NCBI RefSeq assembly: GCF_000429425.1
Contig: NZ_AUBV01000004.1
Span: forward strand, 62,001 to 126,000
Direction: 5' to 3'
From: Algoriphagus mannitolivorans DSM 15301
GTDB taxonomy: Bacteria; Bacteroidota; Bacteroidia; Cytophagales; Cyclobacteriaceae
Length of the DNA stretch: 64,000 nucleotides
Shown here piece by piece: positions 16,910 through 26,347 of the stretch (positions within the stretch are counted from its first letter, which is position 1; each line of letters begins with the position of its first letter). The translations under genes were made by a program, and so were the position numbers. The notes under the pieces were generated by a model. It made no database searches. It had not been told where the DNA came from and was given only the letters and a program-made list of their open reading frames with translations.

Positions 16910-17659
16910 ATGGGATTAAATTTTCTTTTACTCTTCCTAACAGCCATGGCTGCCGGTCTTTTGGTTTTTTTCGCTCCGGTATTTCGAGAGAGATATTTTA
17001 AGTTGGTTCTGGTATTTGCCGGTTCTTACCTGTTTTCAGTTACAATCCTGCATATTCTACCTGAGCTTTTCTCCAATGGATTTCCCAAAGCTCAAATGGG
17101 ACTCTACATTCTTTTGGGTTTTTTGCTTCAGCAGCTATTGGAGTTTTGGTCATCCGGAGTCGAACATGGACATATCCACAAGCATGCCTCAGAGACTTCC
17201 AAGGGGGTATTGACCTTGATGCTTGGCTTGTTTATCCATGCTTTTCTGGAAGGAACTCTACTTTCTCACGGCTCCGTCATTTCCGAAGGAGGAAACATGG
17301 ATCATGCCCACAGTGGTAAATCTGTTTTATTGGGAATTATCATGCACAAGGGACCGGCAGCATTTGCCTTAGCGGCGGTATTGTCTTCTTCCCTAAGCAA
17401 AAAATGGACAATCATCCTGCTGACGATTTTTGCACTCGCCTCTCCATTGGGAATGTTTTCAAGTGCCTGGTTTATTGGAAACGGTCTTTTGTCCGGTGAA
17501 GGGATCGGAATTCTATATGGCTTGGTCACTGGAGGATTTTTGCACATTTCTACCACCATCTTTTTTGAAAGCAGCCCTCATCACAAATTCCAGCTGAATA
17601 AACTGATCGTCACTTTTGTTGCGGCTGGACTTGCTCTGATTTCGGAGTACCTCATCTAG
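16910..17659 (+). CDS. ZIP-family metal transporter
   Basis: A 249-residue inner-membrane protein with about eight membrane segments. The ZIP features are a histidine-rich cytoplasmic loop (EHGHIHKH, about residues 84-91), the metal-binding helix HAFLEG (about 109-114) and the HKGPAAFAL helix (about 145-153). ZIP proteins bring zinc, iron or manganese into the cytoplasm. An inverted repeat that may be a metalloregulator site lies just upstream. It follows the apbE gene on the same strand but appears to have its own promoter. Confidence 0.88.
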   Translation: MGLNFLLLFLTAMAAGLLVFFAPVFRERYFKLVLVFAGSYLFSVTILHILPELFSNGFPKAQMGLYILLGFLLQQLLEFWSSGVEHGHIHKHASETSKGVLTLMLGLFIHAFLEGTLLSHGSVISEGGNMDHAHSGKSVLLGIIMHKGPAAFALAAVLSSSLSKKWTIILLTIFALASPLGMFSSAWFIGNGLLSGEGIGILYGLVTGGFLHISTTIFFESSPHHKFQLNKLIVTFVAAGLALISEYLI

Positions 17660-17845
17660 GCTATCTCCATATTTTGGAAAAAGTACTTTCCGCTTTTGGA
17701 AAAATTTTTGCTTTTTGGCTAAAATGACTTGGATTCTGTCTTCAGAATCAGGTATTTCATTTTTGAAAAGGATTAGGAGATTTCTTTGGCAAAACCCCAT
17801 TATAAACTCCCATTTCCATCGCTTTTCAACAAAAACCCAAAATCC

Positions 17846-18109
17846 ATGAATGATAATCAGGCGAGAATGTCAGCTTATTGGAAAAAAAACCTGAAAACCT
17901 TAGTGCTTTTGTTGCTGGTTTGGTTTCTGGTCTCCTTTGGCTGCGGAATATTATTTGTTGACTTTCTCAATAATTTTAAAGTCGGGGGCTACCCTTTGGG
18001 ATTTTGGTTTGCACAGCAAGGCTCTATCTATGCATTTATCCTTCTGATTTTTATCTACGTGATCCGGATGAACAACCTGGACAGGGAATTTGGAGTAAAC
18101 GAAGACTGA
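17846..18109 (+). CDS. DUF4212 sodium:solute symporter small subunit
   Basis: An 87-residue membrane protein with two transmembrane helices (about residues 17-38 and 54-74). The ATG at 17846 is preferred over a start 60 bases upstream because the family begins with a short polar stretch ending AYWKKN. Family knowledge: DUF4212 proteins are the small partner of a large sodium:solute symporter of the VC_2705 type, and that gene follows after 7 bases. Together they form a two-component importer, probably of acetate or a similar carboxylate given the acetyl-CoA synthetase downstream. Confidence 0.9.
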   Translation: MNDNQARMSAYWKKNLKTLVLLLLVWFLVSFGCGILFVDFLNNFKVGGYPLGFWFAQQGSIYAFILLIFIYVIRMNNLDREFGVNED

Positions 18110-18116
18110 GGAAGAA

Positions 18117-19802
18117 ATGGATATTCTAACCTGGACCTATATTCTCGTCGGACTAAGCTTCACTGTCTATATCGGAATCGCGATTTGGACCCGAGCGGGA
18201 TCTACCAAAGAGTTTTATGTAGCTGGAGGAGGAGTATCACCTTTGGCCAATGGCATGGCAACAGCTGCAGATTGGATGTCGGCAGCATCTTTTATCTCCA
18301 TGGCCGGATTGATTTCATTTGCCGGCTATGATGGTTCGGTTTACCTCATGGGGTGGACAGGAGGCTATGTGTTACTTGCGCTCTTACTGGCTCCTTACCT
18401 GAGAAAATTCGGCAAATTCACCGTTCCTGATTTTGTCGGAGACCGATATTATTCCAATAAAGCCCGCGTAGTCGCAGTCATCTGTGCCTTGTTCATTTCC
18501 TTTACCTATGTAGCTGGACAGATGCGAGGAGTCGGAATAGTTTTCTCTAGATATCTGGAAGTTCCAATAGAGTATGGGGTTTTAATAGGAATGGCGATCG
18601 TATTCTTCTATGCTGTTTTAGGCGGAATGAAAGGAATTACCTACACCCAAGTTGCTCAATTCTGCGTTTTGATTTTTGCTTACATGGTCCCGGCTATTTT
18701 CATTTCCATGCAGCTCACAGGAAATCCTATACCACAGCTGGGCTTGGGAGGAGAATTGGCAGATGGCACACCCTTGCTTGAAAAGCTTGATGGAGTATTG
18801 ACGGAGCTTGGTTTTGCGGCCTACACCGCAGGAAGAAAGGGCATGGGGGACATGTTTATGATTACTTTAGCCTTGATGGTCGGGACGGCAGGCTTGCCTC
18901 ATGTAATCGTCCGGTTTTTCACTGTCCCCAAGGTGAAAGATGCCCGGCTTTCGGCTGGCTATGCCTTGGTTTTTATTGCCATTCTCTATACCACCGCTCC
19001 TGCTGTTGCAGCATTTGGGATCTTCAATACCATCCAATCCACCTCAGAAAAAAATATCTCCGAACTTCCAGTCTGGGTTCAAAACTGGCAAAAAACCAAC
19101 TTGATCCAGATTGAGGATAAAAATGGAGACGGTAAAGTTCAATATTTGGCCAGTCCAGAAACGAATGAACTTAGTATTGACAAGGACATTATGGTCTTGG
19201 CCAGCCCTGAAATAGCCGAATTACCCAATTGGGTCGTAGGACTGGTGGCAGCCGGTGCGATGGCAGCAGCACTTTCTACAGCAGCAGGATTGCTATTAGT
19301 GATTTCCACCTCAGTTTCTAGAGATTTGGTTAAGAATTTCAATCCTGGGATTTCGGAGAAAAAAGAGTTGCTGATCGCAAGAATCGCTGCCGCTGGAGCG
19401 GTAGTCTTGGCGGGGTATTTTGGGGTCAATCCTCCGGGATTTGTCGCAGAGGTCGTCGCATTTGCCTTTGGTTTAGCGGCAGCATCATTTTTCCCGGTCA
19501 TCATTCTGGGCATTTTCTCCACGAAAATCAACAAAGAAGGCGCTATCACCGGCATGATTGCAGGCCTGGTTTTTACGATAGGATATATTCTTTATTTCAA
19601 ATTCCTACATCCTGAACTTAATTCTTCTGTCCATTGGTGGTGGGGAATTTCTCCGGAAGGAATAGGCTCCATCGGCATGCTGATCAATTTCGCTGGCTGC
19701 TTCTTGGTGTCCCTTTTTACCCCTGCACCACCTCAACAGGTGCAGGACCTAATTCAGGAAATTAGAATCCCAAAAGGTGCCGGAAAAGCTCAAGAACATT
19801 AA
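18117..19802 (+). CDS. Sodium:solute symporter large subunit (VC_2705/ActP-like)
   Basis: A 561-residue SSS-family transporter with about 13 membrane segments. TRAGSTKEFYVAGGGVSPLANGMATAADWMS-like residues near 22-52 are the family signature region. The long extracytoplasmic insert (about 305-370) holds an EF-hand-like run from Asp334 (D-x-N-x-D-G-x-V), which lacks the usual acidic residue at position 12. The gene follows the DUF4212 small subunit and precedes acetyl-CoA synthetase by 29 bases, so import of acetate or another short carboxylate followed by CoA activation is the likely role. The exact substrate is inferred from context. Confidence 0.9.
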   Translation: MDILTWTYILVGLSFTVYIGIAIWTRAGSTKEFYVAGGGVSPLANGMATAADWMSAASFISMAGLISFAGYDGSVYLMGWTGGYVLLALLLAPYLRKFGKFTVPDFVGDRYYSNKARVVAVICALFISFTYVAGQMRGVGIVFSRYLEVPIEYGVLIGMAIVFFYAVLGGMKGITYTQVAQFCVLIFAYMVPAIFISMQLTGNPIPQLGLGGELADGTPLLEKLDGVLTELGFAAYTAGRKGMGDMFMITLALMVGTAGLPHVIVRFFTVPKVKDARLSAGYALVFIAILYTTAPAVAAFGIFNTIQSTSEKNISELPVWVQNWQKTNLIQIEDKNGDGKVQYLASPETNELSIDKDIMVLASPEIAELPNWVVGLVAAGAMAAALSTAAGLLLVISTSVSRDLVKNFNPGISEKKELLIARIAAAGAVVLAGYFGVNPPGFVAEVVAFAFGLAAASFFPVIILGIFSTKINKEGAITGMIAGLVFTIGYILYFKFLHPELNSSVHWWWGISPEGIGSIGMLINFAGCFLVSLFTPAPPQQVQDLIQEIRIPKGAGKAQEH

Positions 19803-19831
19803 ATTTACAATTACCCAAAACCTATAAGTAC

Positions 19832-21724
19832 ATGAGTGACAGACTCCATACCCTCAGCGGCTATCTATATGAGTACCAGAAAAGTGTCGCACAACCCGAA
19901 GAATTCTGGGCCAGAATTGCTGATTCCTTTCACTGGAGAAAGCGCTGGAACAAAGTCCTGAAATGGAATTTTGAAAAGCCCGATGTCCAATGGTTTGTCG
20001 GAGGAAAGCTGAATATCACGGAAAATATTTTTGAGCGAAATCTTTATACTATTGGAGACAGACCGGCGATCATCTGGGAACCGAATGAGCCTACCGAGGC
20101 TTCCAGGACTTTGACCTACAGAGAGCTCTACCAAGAGGTCTGCAAATTCGCAAATGCCCTAAAAAGCAAGGGAATCAACAAAGGAGACCGAGTAATTATT
20201 TACATGCCCATGGTTCCGGAGGCGGCAATTGCCATGTTGGCTTGTGCTAGAATTGGTGCCGTTCATTCTGTGGTTTTTGCGGGATTTTCAAGCACTTCGC
20301 TGGCAGATCGCATCATTGATTGTGGAGCTAAAGCGATCCTCACCTCGGATGGAAACTTCAGGGGAAATAAGAAAATCGGCGTAAAATCCGTGGTCGATGA
20401 AGCTCTTGAAAAGTCTACCGTTGAAACCGTCATTGTTTACCAAAGAACCGGTCAGGACGTCAACATGAAGTCTGGAAGGGATTTTTGGTGGCATGAACTC
20501 ATCGAAGGTCAATCCTCTGAGAACAAAGCAGAAGAAATGGACAGCGAGGACATGCTGTTTATCCTCTATACTTCCGGATCTACCGGCAAGCCCAAAGGCG
20601 TGGTACATACTACAGGGGGATATATGGTTTATACCAAGTATTCCTTTGAAAATGTCTTCCAATACACTCCCGGAGATGTCTATTGGTGCACCGCGGATGT
20701 AGGATGGATTACTGGACACAGCTATATCGTCTATGGGCCACTATTGGCGGGAGCTACTACCTTGATGTTTGAGGGTGTTCCTACTTATCCTAATCCGGGA
20801 AGATTCTGGGAAGTGGTGGAAAAGCATCAGGTGAATGTGTTTTACACCGCTCCGACAGCCATCCGTGCCCTTCAGGCCTTTGGCACAGAGCCAATAGAAG
20901 GAAAGGATTTGAGCTCCTTAAAGGTGCTGGGATCAGTAGGGGAACCTATCAACGAGGAAGCATGGCATTGGTACCATACCCACATTGGAAAGGGCCAATG
21001 TCCCATAGTGGATACTTGGTGGCAAACCGAAACCGGTGGAATTCTGGTTTCTCCTTTGGCTGGAATCACCCCCACCAAGCCAGCCTACGCCACACTTCCC
21101 TTGCCTGGAATCCAACTGGCCATCGTGGATGCCGAAGGAAATGAATTGACAGGCAACTCTGTGGAAGGTAACCTATGCATCAAATTCCCTTGGCCTTCCA
21201 TGATCCGAACTACCTATGGAGATCATGAACGATGCCGACAAACTTATTTCTCCACCTATAAGAACATGTACTTCACCGGGGACGGAGTCAAGCGGGATCA
21301 TGACGGATACTACAGAATCTTAGGACGAGTAGATGATGTGATCAATGTTTCTGGACATAGAATGGGTACTGCCGAGGTGGAAAATGCAATCAATGAACAT
21401 CCAAAAGTCATCGAATCTGCAGTGGTGGGCTATCCTCACGAAGTCAAAGGCCAGGGAATCTATGCCTATGTGATTTGTGACATGTCCAACCGGACCCAAG
21501 AAAATCTGATCAATGAGATCAAGGAAACCGTCTCAAAAATCATCGGCCCGATTGCCAAGCCCGATAAAATTCAAATTGTATCAGGACTTCCCAAAACCCG
21601 GTCAGGAAAGATTATGAGAAGAATTTTGAGGAAAGTGGCCGAAGGAGTCACAGATAATCTCGGGGACACCTCCACCCTGTTGGATCCAGATGTGGTGAAA
21701 GAGATCATTGAAGGAAGAAAATAA
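19832..21724 (+). CDS. acs: Acetyl-coenzyme A synthetase
   Basis: A 630-residue AMP-forming enzyme converting acetate, ATP and CoA to acetyl-CoA. The ATP loop YTSGSTGKPKG lies at about residues 246-256. The VDTWWQTETGG segment near residue 390 and the C-terminal SGKIMRR with Lys593 are diagnostic. That lysine is the one usually controlled by acetylation in Acs. It sits between the DUF4212/SSS transporter and a cyclic-nucleotide/CBS sensor gene, an arrangement seen in many aquatic bacteria. Confidence 0.97.
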   Translation: MSDRLHTLSGYLYEYQKSVAQPEEFWARIADSFHWRKRWNKVLKWNFEKPDVQWFVGGKLNITENIFERNLYTIGDRPAIIWEPNEPTEASRTLTYRELYQEVCKFANALKSKGINKGDRVIIYMPMVPEAAIAMLACARIGAVHSVVFAGFSSTSLADRIIDCGAKAILTSDGNFRGNKKIGVKSVVDEALEKSTVETVIVYQRTGQDVNMKSGRDFWWHELIEGQSSENKAEEMDSEDMLFILYTSGSTGKPKGVVHTTGGYMVYTKYSFENVFQYTPGDVYWCTADVGWITGHSYIVYGPLLAGATTLMFEGVPTYPNPGRFWEVVEKHQVNVFYTAPTAIRALQAFGTEPIEGKDLSSLKVLGSVGEPINEEAWHWYHTHIGKGQCPIVDTWWQTETGGILVSPLAGITPTKPAYATLPLPGIQLAIVDAEGNELTGNSVEGNLCIKFPWPSMIRTTYGDHERCRQTYFSTYKNMYFTGDGVKRDHDGYYRILGRVDDVINVSGHRMGTAEVENAINEHPKVIESAVVGYPHEVKGQGIYAYVICDMSNRTQENLINEIKETVSKIIGPIAKPDKIQIVSGLPKTRSGKIMRRILRKVAEGVTDNLGDTSTLLDPDVVKEIIEGRK

Positions 21725-21740
21725 AGTGAAAGATCTAAAG

Positions 21741-21769
21741 TCAGAAGGCTGAAATTTTCAGCTTTCTGA
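21741..21769 (+). promoter_or_regulatory. Long intergenic hairpin between acs and the CBS-domain gene
   Basis: TCAGAAGGCTGAAA at 21741-21754 pairs with TTTCAGCTTTCTGA at 21756-21769 over 14 positions, one being a G-U pair. No strong T-run follows, so it could be an attenuator, RNA-processing or mRNA-stability element rather than a full terminator. Confidence 0.5.
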
Positions 21770-21789
21770 TTTCATAATTCAGACTTCAA

Positions 21790-23733
21790 ATGAATGTCAT
21801 CGTCAACCGAGTTGCCGAATTCCTCAAACATCACCCTCCTTTTTCCTTTTTGGAGAAAGAAGATTTGGAATTGGTGGCCCGACAGGTGGAGATTCTTTAT
21901 CTGGAAAAAGGAAAGATTCTATTTCATCAAGGCGAACCGGCTCAACCTCATTTTTTTGTACTGAAGGATGGCTCAATCCAATTAGTAGAAAAAACTCCAA
22001 AAGGAGATGAAATCCGGGAAATCTGCGAAGAGGGAGATGTATTTGGGGTATTGGCTCTATTGGGAAAAAGGCCCTATTTGCTGACCTCCGAAGTTTTGGA
22101 AGACAGCTTGGTTTACGCTATTCCTGTGGAGATCTTTGAGAAGATCCTAAAGGAAAACGCACAGGTAGCCCTGTACTTTGCCGCTGGCTTTGCTTCGGGA
22201 CAGGTAGTCATCCGACAGGATCTTTCCCAAGGCCAAAAGGCCCGAGGACTGTTCAAAAACCTCAAAGGAGATCATTCCCTGATGATTTTTTCTGACCAAT
22301 CCGAAGTCAAAGTGTCAGAAAATGTACTGACTTGTCCTCTGTCCACCCCTGTCCAGCAAGCGGCCCAACTTATGGCTCAAGAAGAAGTGAGCAGCATTGT
22401 GATGGTTGATGCCCAAGGATTCCCCAAAGGTATTCTGACGGATAAAGACCTAAGGGTACGGGTTTTGGCCAAAGGATTGGACCTAAAAACCTCTGTGCAG
22501 GATGTGATGACTACGCCGGTTATTACCCGAAAAAAATCAGACGGCTTTTCTAACCTCTACCTAACGATGATTCGCCACCGGCTTCATCATTTGATCTTGA
22601 CTGAAGACGGAACGGACGAGAGCCCGGTCATTGGGCTGATTTCGGATCATGATATTTTTCTGTCCATGGGCAACAGCCCAGCCGTGTTGATCCACGGACT
22701 GATGAACACCCTAGACCTAGGCGAAATGCGAAAAATCAGGGATCGCGCCGAACAAATGTTGCTTTATTATCTGGACAATGAGGTTTCTATGGATTTTGTA
22801 TCCTCTGTCATGACCGAAATCAACGATGTGATCATTCAGCAGGCAATCCGGATTTCAAGGAAAAAGCTCCAAGAACAATACTCGGAAATGGACAAGATCA
22901 AATTTTGCTTCCTCTCCTTGGGAAGTGAAGGTCGGGAGGAGCAATTGCTACGCACAGATTTGGACAATGCCATATTGTATGAAGACGTGGAGGAGCCTTT
23001 CAAGGAAAAAGCACAGGAGTATTTTCTCCAGCTCGGAACAGCAATCACTGAAATTCTGCTAGCCTGTGGTTTTGATCCATGTCCCGGTAAAATCATGGCC
23101 AGCAATCCTGAATGGGTTCAGCCCTTGAGTCAATGGAAGTCTTATTTCAGCGAATGGATTCTTCATCCAACTCAGGAAGCTCTCCTGAAAGTCTCCATTT
23201 TCTTCGATTATAGATCCATCGGACCCCACAGCTCACTAGCAGAGGAACTAACGGAGCATATTTATCAAGAAATCCGAAAAAAGAAGGTTTTCCTGAATTT
23301 TCTGGCCCAAAATGCATTGTCTAACCCAACCCCATTGGGTTTTTTCAAAGGCATAGTCGTCGAAAAATCCGGAGAGCACAAGGACCAGTTTGATTTGAAG
23401 GCAAGAGCCATGATGCCTTTGACAGATTTGGCAAGACTTCTGGTCTTAAGCCATGAGGTAGTGGGAATTAACAATACCTTTCGAAGATTCGAGTATCTAG
23501 GAACTCTAGAGCCCAACTATTCGGAGCTTTTCACCCAAGCGGGAAAGGCCTATGAGATCCTGATGCGCATGAGAGCCTCGGAAGGCTTGAGGAAAGGAAA
23601 TAGCGGACGGTATTTAAATCCAAAATCACTTGGCAAACTCCAGCGTCAATTGCTCAAAAATACCTTCAGTCCGATCACCGAGCTTCAGGAAATTGTTCAG
23701 GTAAGATTTCAACTTGATTATTTCTCCAAATGA
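21790..23733 (+). CDS. cNMP-binding, CBS-pair, DUF294 nucleotidyltransferase-like protein
   Basis: A 647-residue cytoplasmic signalling protein. The domains in order are a cyclic-nucleotide-binding domain (about 10-140), two CBS domains (about 175-300), a DUF294 nucleotidyltransferase-like domain with GSEGREEQLLRTDLDNA starting at Gly378, and a helical DUF294 C-terminal domain (about 490-640). The Gly-Ser and Asp-x-Asp pattern resembles GlnD-type uridylyltransferases, so it may modify a protein or nucleotide, though no activity is established for most members. It co-occurs with acetate transporter and Acs genes and overlaps the exonuclease gene by 4 bases. Confidence 0.9.
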   Translation: MNVIVNRVAEFLKHHPPFSFLEKEDLELVARQVEILYLEKGKILFHQGEPAQPHFFVLKDGSIQLVEKTPKGDEIREICEEGDVFGVLALLGKRPYLLTSEVLEDSLVYAIPVEIFEKILKENAQVALYFAAGFASGQVVIRQDLSQGQKARGLFKNLKGDHSLMIFSDQSEVKVSENVLTCPLSTPVQQAAQLMAQEEVSSIVMVDAQGFPKGILTDKDLRVRVLAKGLDLKTSVQDVMTTPVITRKKSDGFSNLYLTMIRHRLHHLILTEDGTDESPVIGLISDHDIFLSMGNSPAVLIHGLMNTLDLGEMRKIRDRAEQMLLYYLDNEVSMDFVSSVMTEINDVIIQQAIRISRKKLQEQYSEMDKIKFCFLSLGSEGREEQLLRTDLDNAILYEDVEEPFKEKAQEYFLQLGTAITEILLACGFDPCPGKIMASNPEWVQPLSQWKSYFSEWILHPTQEALLKVSIFFDYRSIGPHSSLAEELTEHIYQEIRKKKVFLNFLAQNALSNPTPLGFFKGIVVEKSGEHKDQFDLKARAMMPLTDLARLLVLSHEVVGINNTFRRFEYLGTLEPNYSELFTQAGKAYEILMRMRASEGLRKGNSGRYLNPKSLGKLQRQLLKNTFSPITELQEIVQVRFQLDYFSK

Positions 23734-24398
23734 GCACCTGGAAATTTTGGAAGAAAAGCCCAAAACCAAAGGATTTTGTAGCAGAATTCCTGGAGAAAAA
23801 TTCTGAGAAAATACCTGCTATCCGAACCCTGGATCAATTGGAATTTGTGGTCCTGGATACCGAAACCACCGGATTTGATGTGGAGAAAGATCATGTCCTT
23901 TCCTTTGGAGCCCTCAAGATCAAAAACCGAAAGATAAGGGTCTCAGAGAGTCTAGAGCTCTACCCCTTCAGTGATCGTTCTGTTTCCTCCACCGTGGCAA
24001 TTCATGGTATTTTGGAAAAAGAAAACCGAGTCACGCTAGAGGATTTTTCAGAGAAGTTACTGGAGTTTATCGGTAATGGGATCCTTGTGGGGCATCATGT
24101 AGGCTATGACCTGGAAATGCTTCTTCGTATTCTCAAACCTTTTGGGCTGAATAGATTCCCAAACCCCGTTTTAGATACCATGACTTTTGCGATGAGACTG
24201 GATCATGGTCCATTTGCGGATCTGAGCCAAATCCAAAAAGAATCTTACAGCTTAGACTCCGTTTGTGAGCGGTTTGGAATCGAACCGGACGACCGGCATA
24301 CCGCGGGAGGAGATGCTTTCCTGACGGCGCAGCTACTCCAGAAGCTATTGGTCTTGGGAGAGAAAAAGGGAATCCGGACTTTTAAAGAATTGATCTAG
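23730..24398 (+). CDS. DnaQ-like 3'-5' exonuclease (DEDDh)
   Basis: A 222-residue protein of the DNA polymerase III epsilon/exonuclease family. Asp43 and Glu45 in LDTETTGFD form exo motif I. GHHVGYDLEML gives motif II, and RHTAGGDAFLTAQ gives motif III with the catalytic His and Asp. It is short and unlinked to polymerase domains. It overlaps the CBS/DUF294 gene by ATGA, so the two are translationally coupled. Family context suggests a role tied to that sensor, perhaps nucleotide or RNA turnover, rather than proofreading. Confidence 0.88.
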   Translation: MSTWKFWKKSPKPKDFVAEFLEKNSEKIPAIRTLDQLEFVVLDTETTGFDVEKDHVLSFGALKIKNRKIRVSESLELYPFSDRSVSSTVAIHGILEKENRVTLEDFSEKLLEFIGNGILVGHHVGYDLEMLLRILKPFGLNRFPNPVLDTMTFAMRLDHGPFADLSQIQKESYSLDSVCERFGIEPDDRHTAGGDAFLTAQLLQKLLVLGEKKGIRTFKELI

Positions 24399-24421
24399 TC
24401 CGCAAGCTGTCAATTTTCTTA

Positions 24422-25816
24422 TCACCTCCAGTTCACCTCCACTTTTCCCTTGGCCATCAGATGAATAATCAAACCCAATTTTCCGGGATAGAACCCTTCC
24501 GGGCCTAATTCCAGCCCCACAACTTGGAGATTGGCGATCGGCGTAGTCAGCCCCAATCTCTCCTGAATGCCACTCATTCCTGATTCGAAAGTATCCTCCA
24601 TCGGGAATTTCAATCTTTGGTTGAGCTGTCGGATGATCTTTTTCTTCTTTAGTCTGGCTGCCGTCTTGGCTTTTTGACTATCACTTTCAAGGTAAAAATC
24701 CACCTCTTTAAAGCCCAGGGAATTTTCATCAAAATCAAACTCAGGCATACCGACCAAAAACATCCTTCCTTTTATTTCCTCAGAATTTTCCTGAATGGCC
24801 GTGAAATCCATCCAAATTCCCAATTTTTCTCCATAGGCTTGAGTCTTGAAATTGCTCGGATTGAATACAGTTGTTCGGTTGATCCGAATAAAATGATTTT
24901 CAAAGTTTTCCTTCAAAATCCCATTTAGCTCTTCGTAACTTAAGAAAAGGGGAACTCGAATCTCGAGCTCATTGGAGTCATCCTTGTTTTCGGAAAGGGA
25001 GGGCAAGGGGAATGCCCGGCTAGGGGCGGCATTACCCGGATGGGAATTCACCTTTCCAAGCAGTCCCAAATTCAATTGATATCCCCTGCCCGGGTTTATT
25101 TTTTCACCTATTTTCACCGAATCCGGCTGAATGGAAAACGCCAGGCTTTTCCCAAATAAATCTACATAAATTGGCTTTCCGGCTTCGGCCCAAGCTTGGT
25201 CAATCATGGGTTTCAAAGCCAAAACATCCTTTTTACCCACCAGTTGCTGCGTGGCAAAATTCCTGGCTTCTCTGCGGATCAGCTGACTGATATCCACCTC
25301 AAAACCCATCACATTGACAGCCATTTTTCCTCCTAAATCCAACAACTCAAACTCTGAGACACCCAAGGACCAATTGGGGTAAATTTTGGGATTGACCAGG
25401 ACCTTGGGCTGAAGTGTTTGCTCTATGGGGATTCTATTTTGGAACAGGCGTCTCAAACCGGTGGGCTTGAGCCAGACTTCTCCGTTTACTTTTAGCGGAA
25501 AAGTCAATTCCATTCGCTCAGAGTCAACGCCCTCTACCTGAATCAATCCTGCTCTGGACAACTTCAGGTTTCCTAAAACCCCATTATCCAAATCAATTTC
25601 ATTTCCTTCATAAAGTACCGGCGGAATCCGCTGATTTATCAGATTGTTTAGGGTCTCAAAGGGAACTTCTATCGGAACATTGACTTTGGAATAGGCCTGC
25701 GGAACTGGCACGGTTTCCGGAGTGGTGAATGGGTCCAAAGTTTTGCATCCCCAAATCAGTGGGACCATGCCTATAAAAATGAGGAAAGAAAATCGGTATT
25801 TATTGAATTGCTTCAT
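24422..25816 (-). CDS. DUF4403 family lipoprotein
   Basis: About 464 residues from the ATG at 25816; an ATG five codons upstream is possible. A hydrophobic signal ends at the lipobox-like IWGC (about residues 21-24), indicating an envelope lipoprotein. The rest alternates beta strands and matches the DUF4403 family pattern: two related halves with VPIEVPFETLNNLINQRIPP near residue 45 and VPLFLSYEELNGILKENF near 290. The repeated half suggests a lipid-binding tubular fold of the BPI/SMP-like type, but that is inference. It is convergent with the exonuclease gene. Confidence 0.8.
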   Translation of the reverse strand: MKQFNKYRFSFLIFIGMVPLIWGCKTLDPFTTPETVPVPQAYSKVNVPIEVPFETLNNLINQRIPPVLYEGNEIDLDNGVLGNLKLSRAGLIQVEGVDSERMELTFPLKVNGEVWLKPTGLRRLFQNRIPIEQTLQPKVLVNPKIYPNWSLGVSEFELLDLGGKMAVNVMGFEVDISQLIRREARNFATQQLVGKKDVLALKPMIDQAWAEAGKPIYVDLFGKSLAFSIQPDSVKIGEKINPGRGYQLNLGLLGKVNSHPGNAAPSRAFPLPSLSENKDDSNELEIRVPLFLSYEELNGILKENFENHFIRINRTTVFNPSNFKTQAYGEKLGIWMDFTAIQENSEEIKGRMFLVGMPEFDFDENSLGFKEVDFYLESDSQKAKTAARLKKKKIIRQLNQRLKFPMEDTFESGMSGIQERLGLTTPIANLQVVGLELGPEGFYPGKLGLIIHLMAKGKVEVNWR

Positions 25817-25883
25817 AGGTTCAAATTCCATTTGGAACTAATTTTAAATATCGAGAATTTCTCCTTAGACAGATTTCCACGCC

Positions 25884-26219
25884 ATGAACTGGAACAAACT
25901 CATACAAGCCTCACAATTGGATGAAATCAAAACCCTGAGTTTTGAGAAGCCTGTTTTGATTTTCAAGCATAGCACCCGTTGCTCGATCAGTAGCATGTCT
26001 TTGGATCGTCTTCTGAGAAACTGGAAGATCGAAGATGGAGAAAAAGTAGTGCCATTTTATCTTGATTTAATCAGTTTTAGGAATTTATCCGATTTAGTAG
26101 AGCAGGAGTTTGGGGTTCCTCATGAATCTCCTCAGGTAATTTTGATCCAAAACGGCAAGGTGATTTACGAAAACAGCCATTTTGGAATTTCATACCCCGA
26201 GATCATGTCCAAGGTTTAA
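25884..26219 (+). CDS. ytxJ: YtxJ/BrxC-like bacillithiol-system redox protein
   Basis: A 111-residue thioredoxin-fold protein with a single cysteine in HSTRCSIS (Cys33), the pattern of monothiol YtxJ/BrxC proteins. These are thought to remove bacillithiol from oxidised proteins. Bacteroidota often carry this gene together with bacillithiol synthesis genes elsewhere. It is divergent from the DUF4403 lipoprotein, and a weak hairpin at about 26236-26261 follows it. Confidence 0.85.
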   Translation: MNWNKLIQASQLDEIKTLSFEKPVLIFKHSTRCSISSMSLDRLLRNWKIEDGEKVVPFYLDLISFRNLSDLVEQEFGVPHESPQVILIQNGKVIYENSHFGISYPEIMSKV

Positions 26220-26347
26220 ATATTTCTCTATTTCAAAGGGAAAAAAGACCATTTATCCCTTAGTTTTTCCGTTCTAATTTTTGCTTAGATCGAGCTTAAA
26301 CCTTTCTATTTCAGGATCAGTCAAAGTGTTTGAACTTTGCCTTGATT

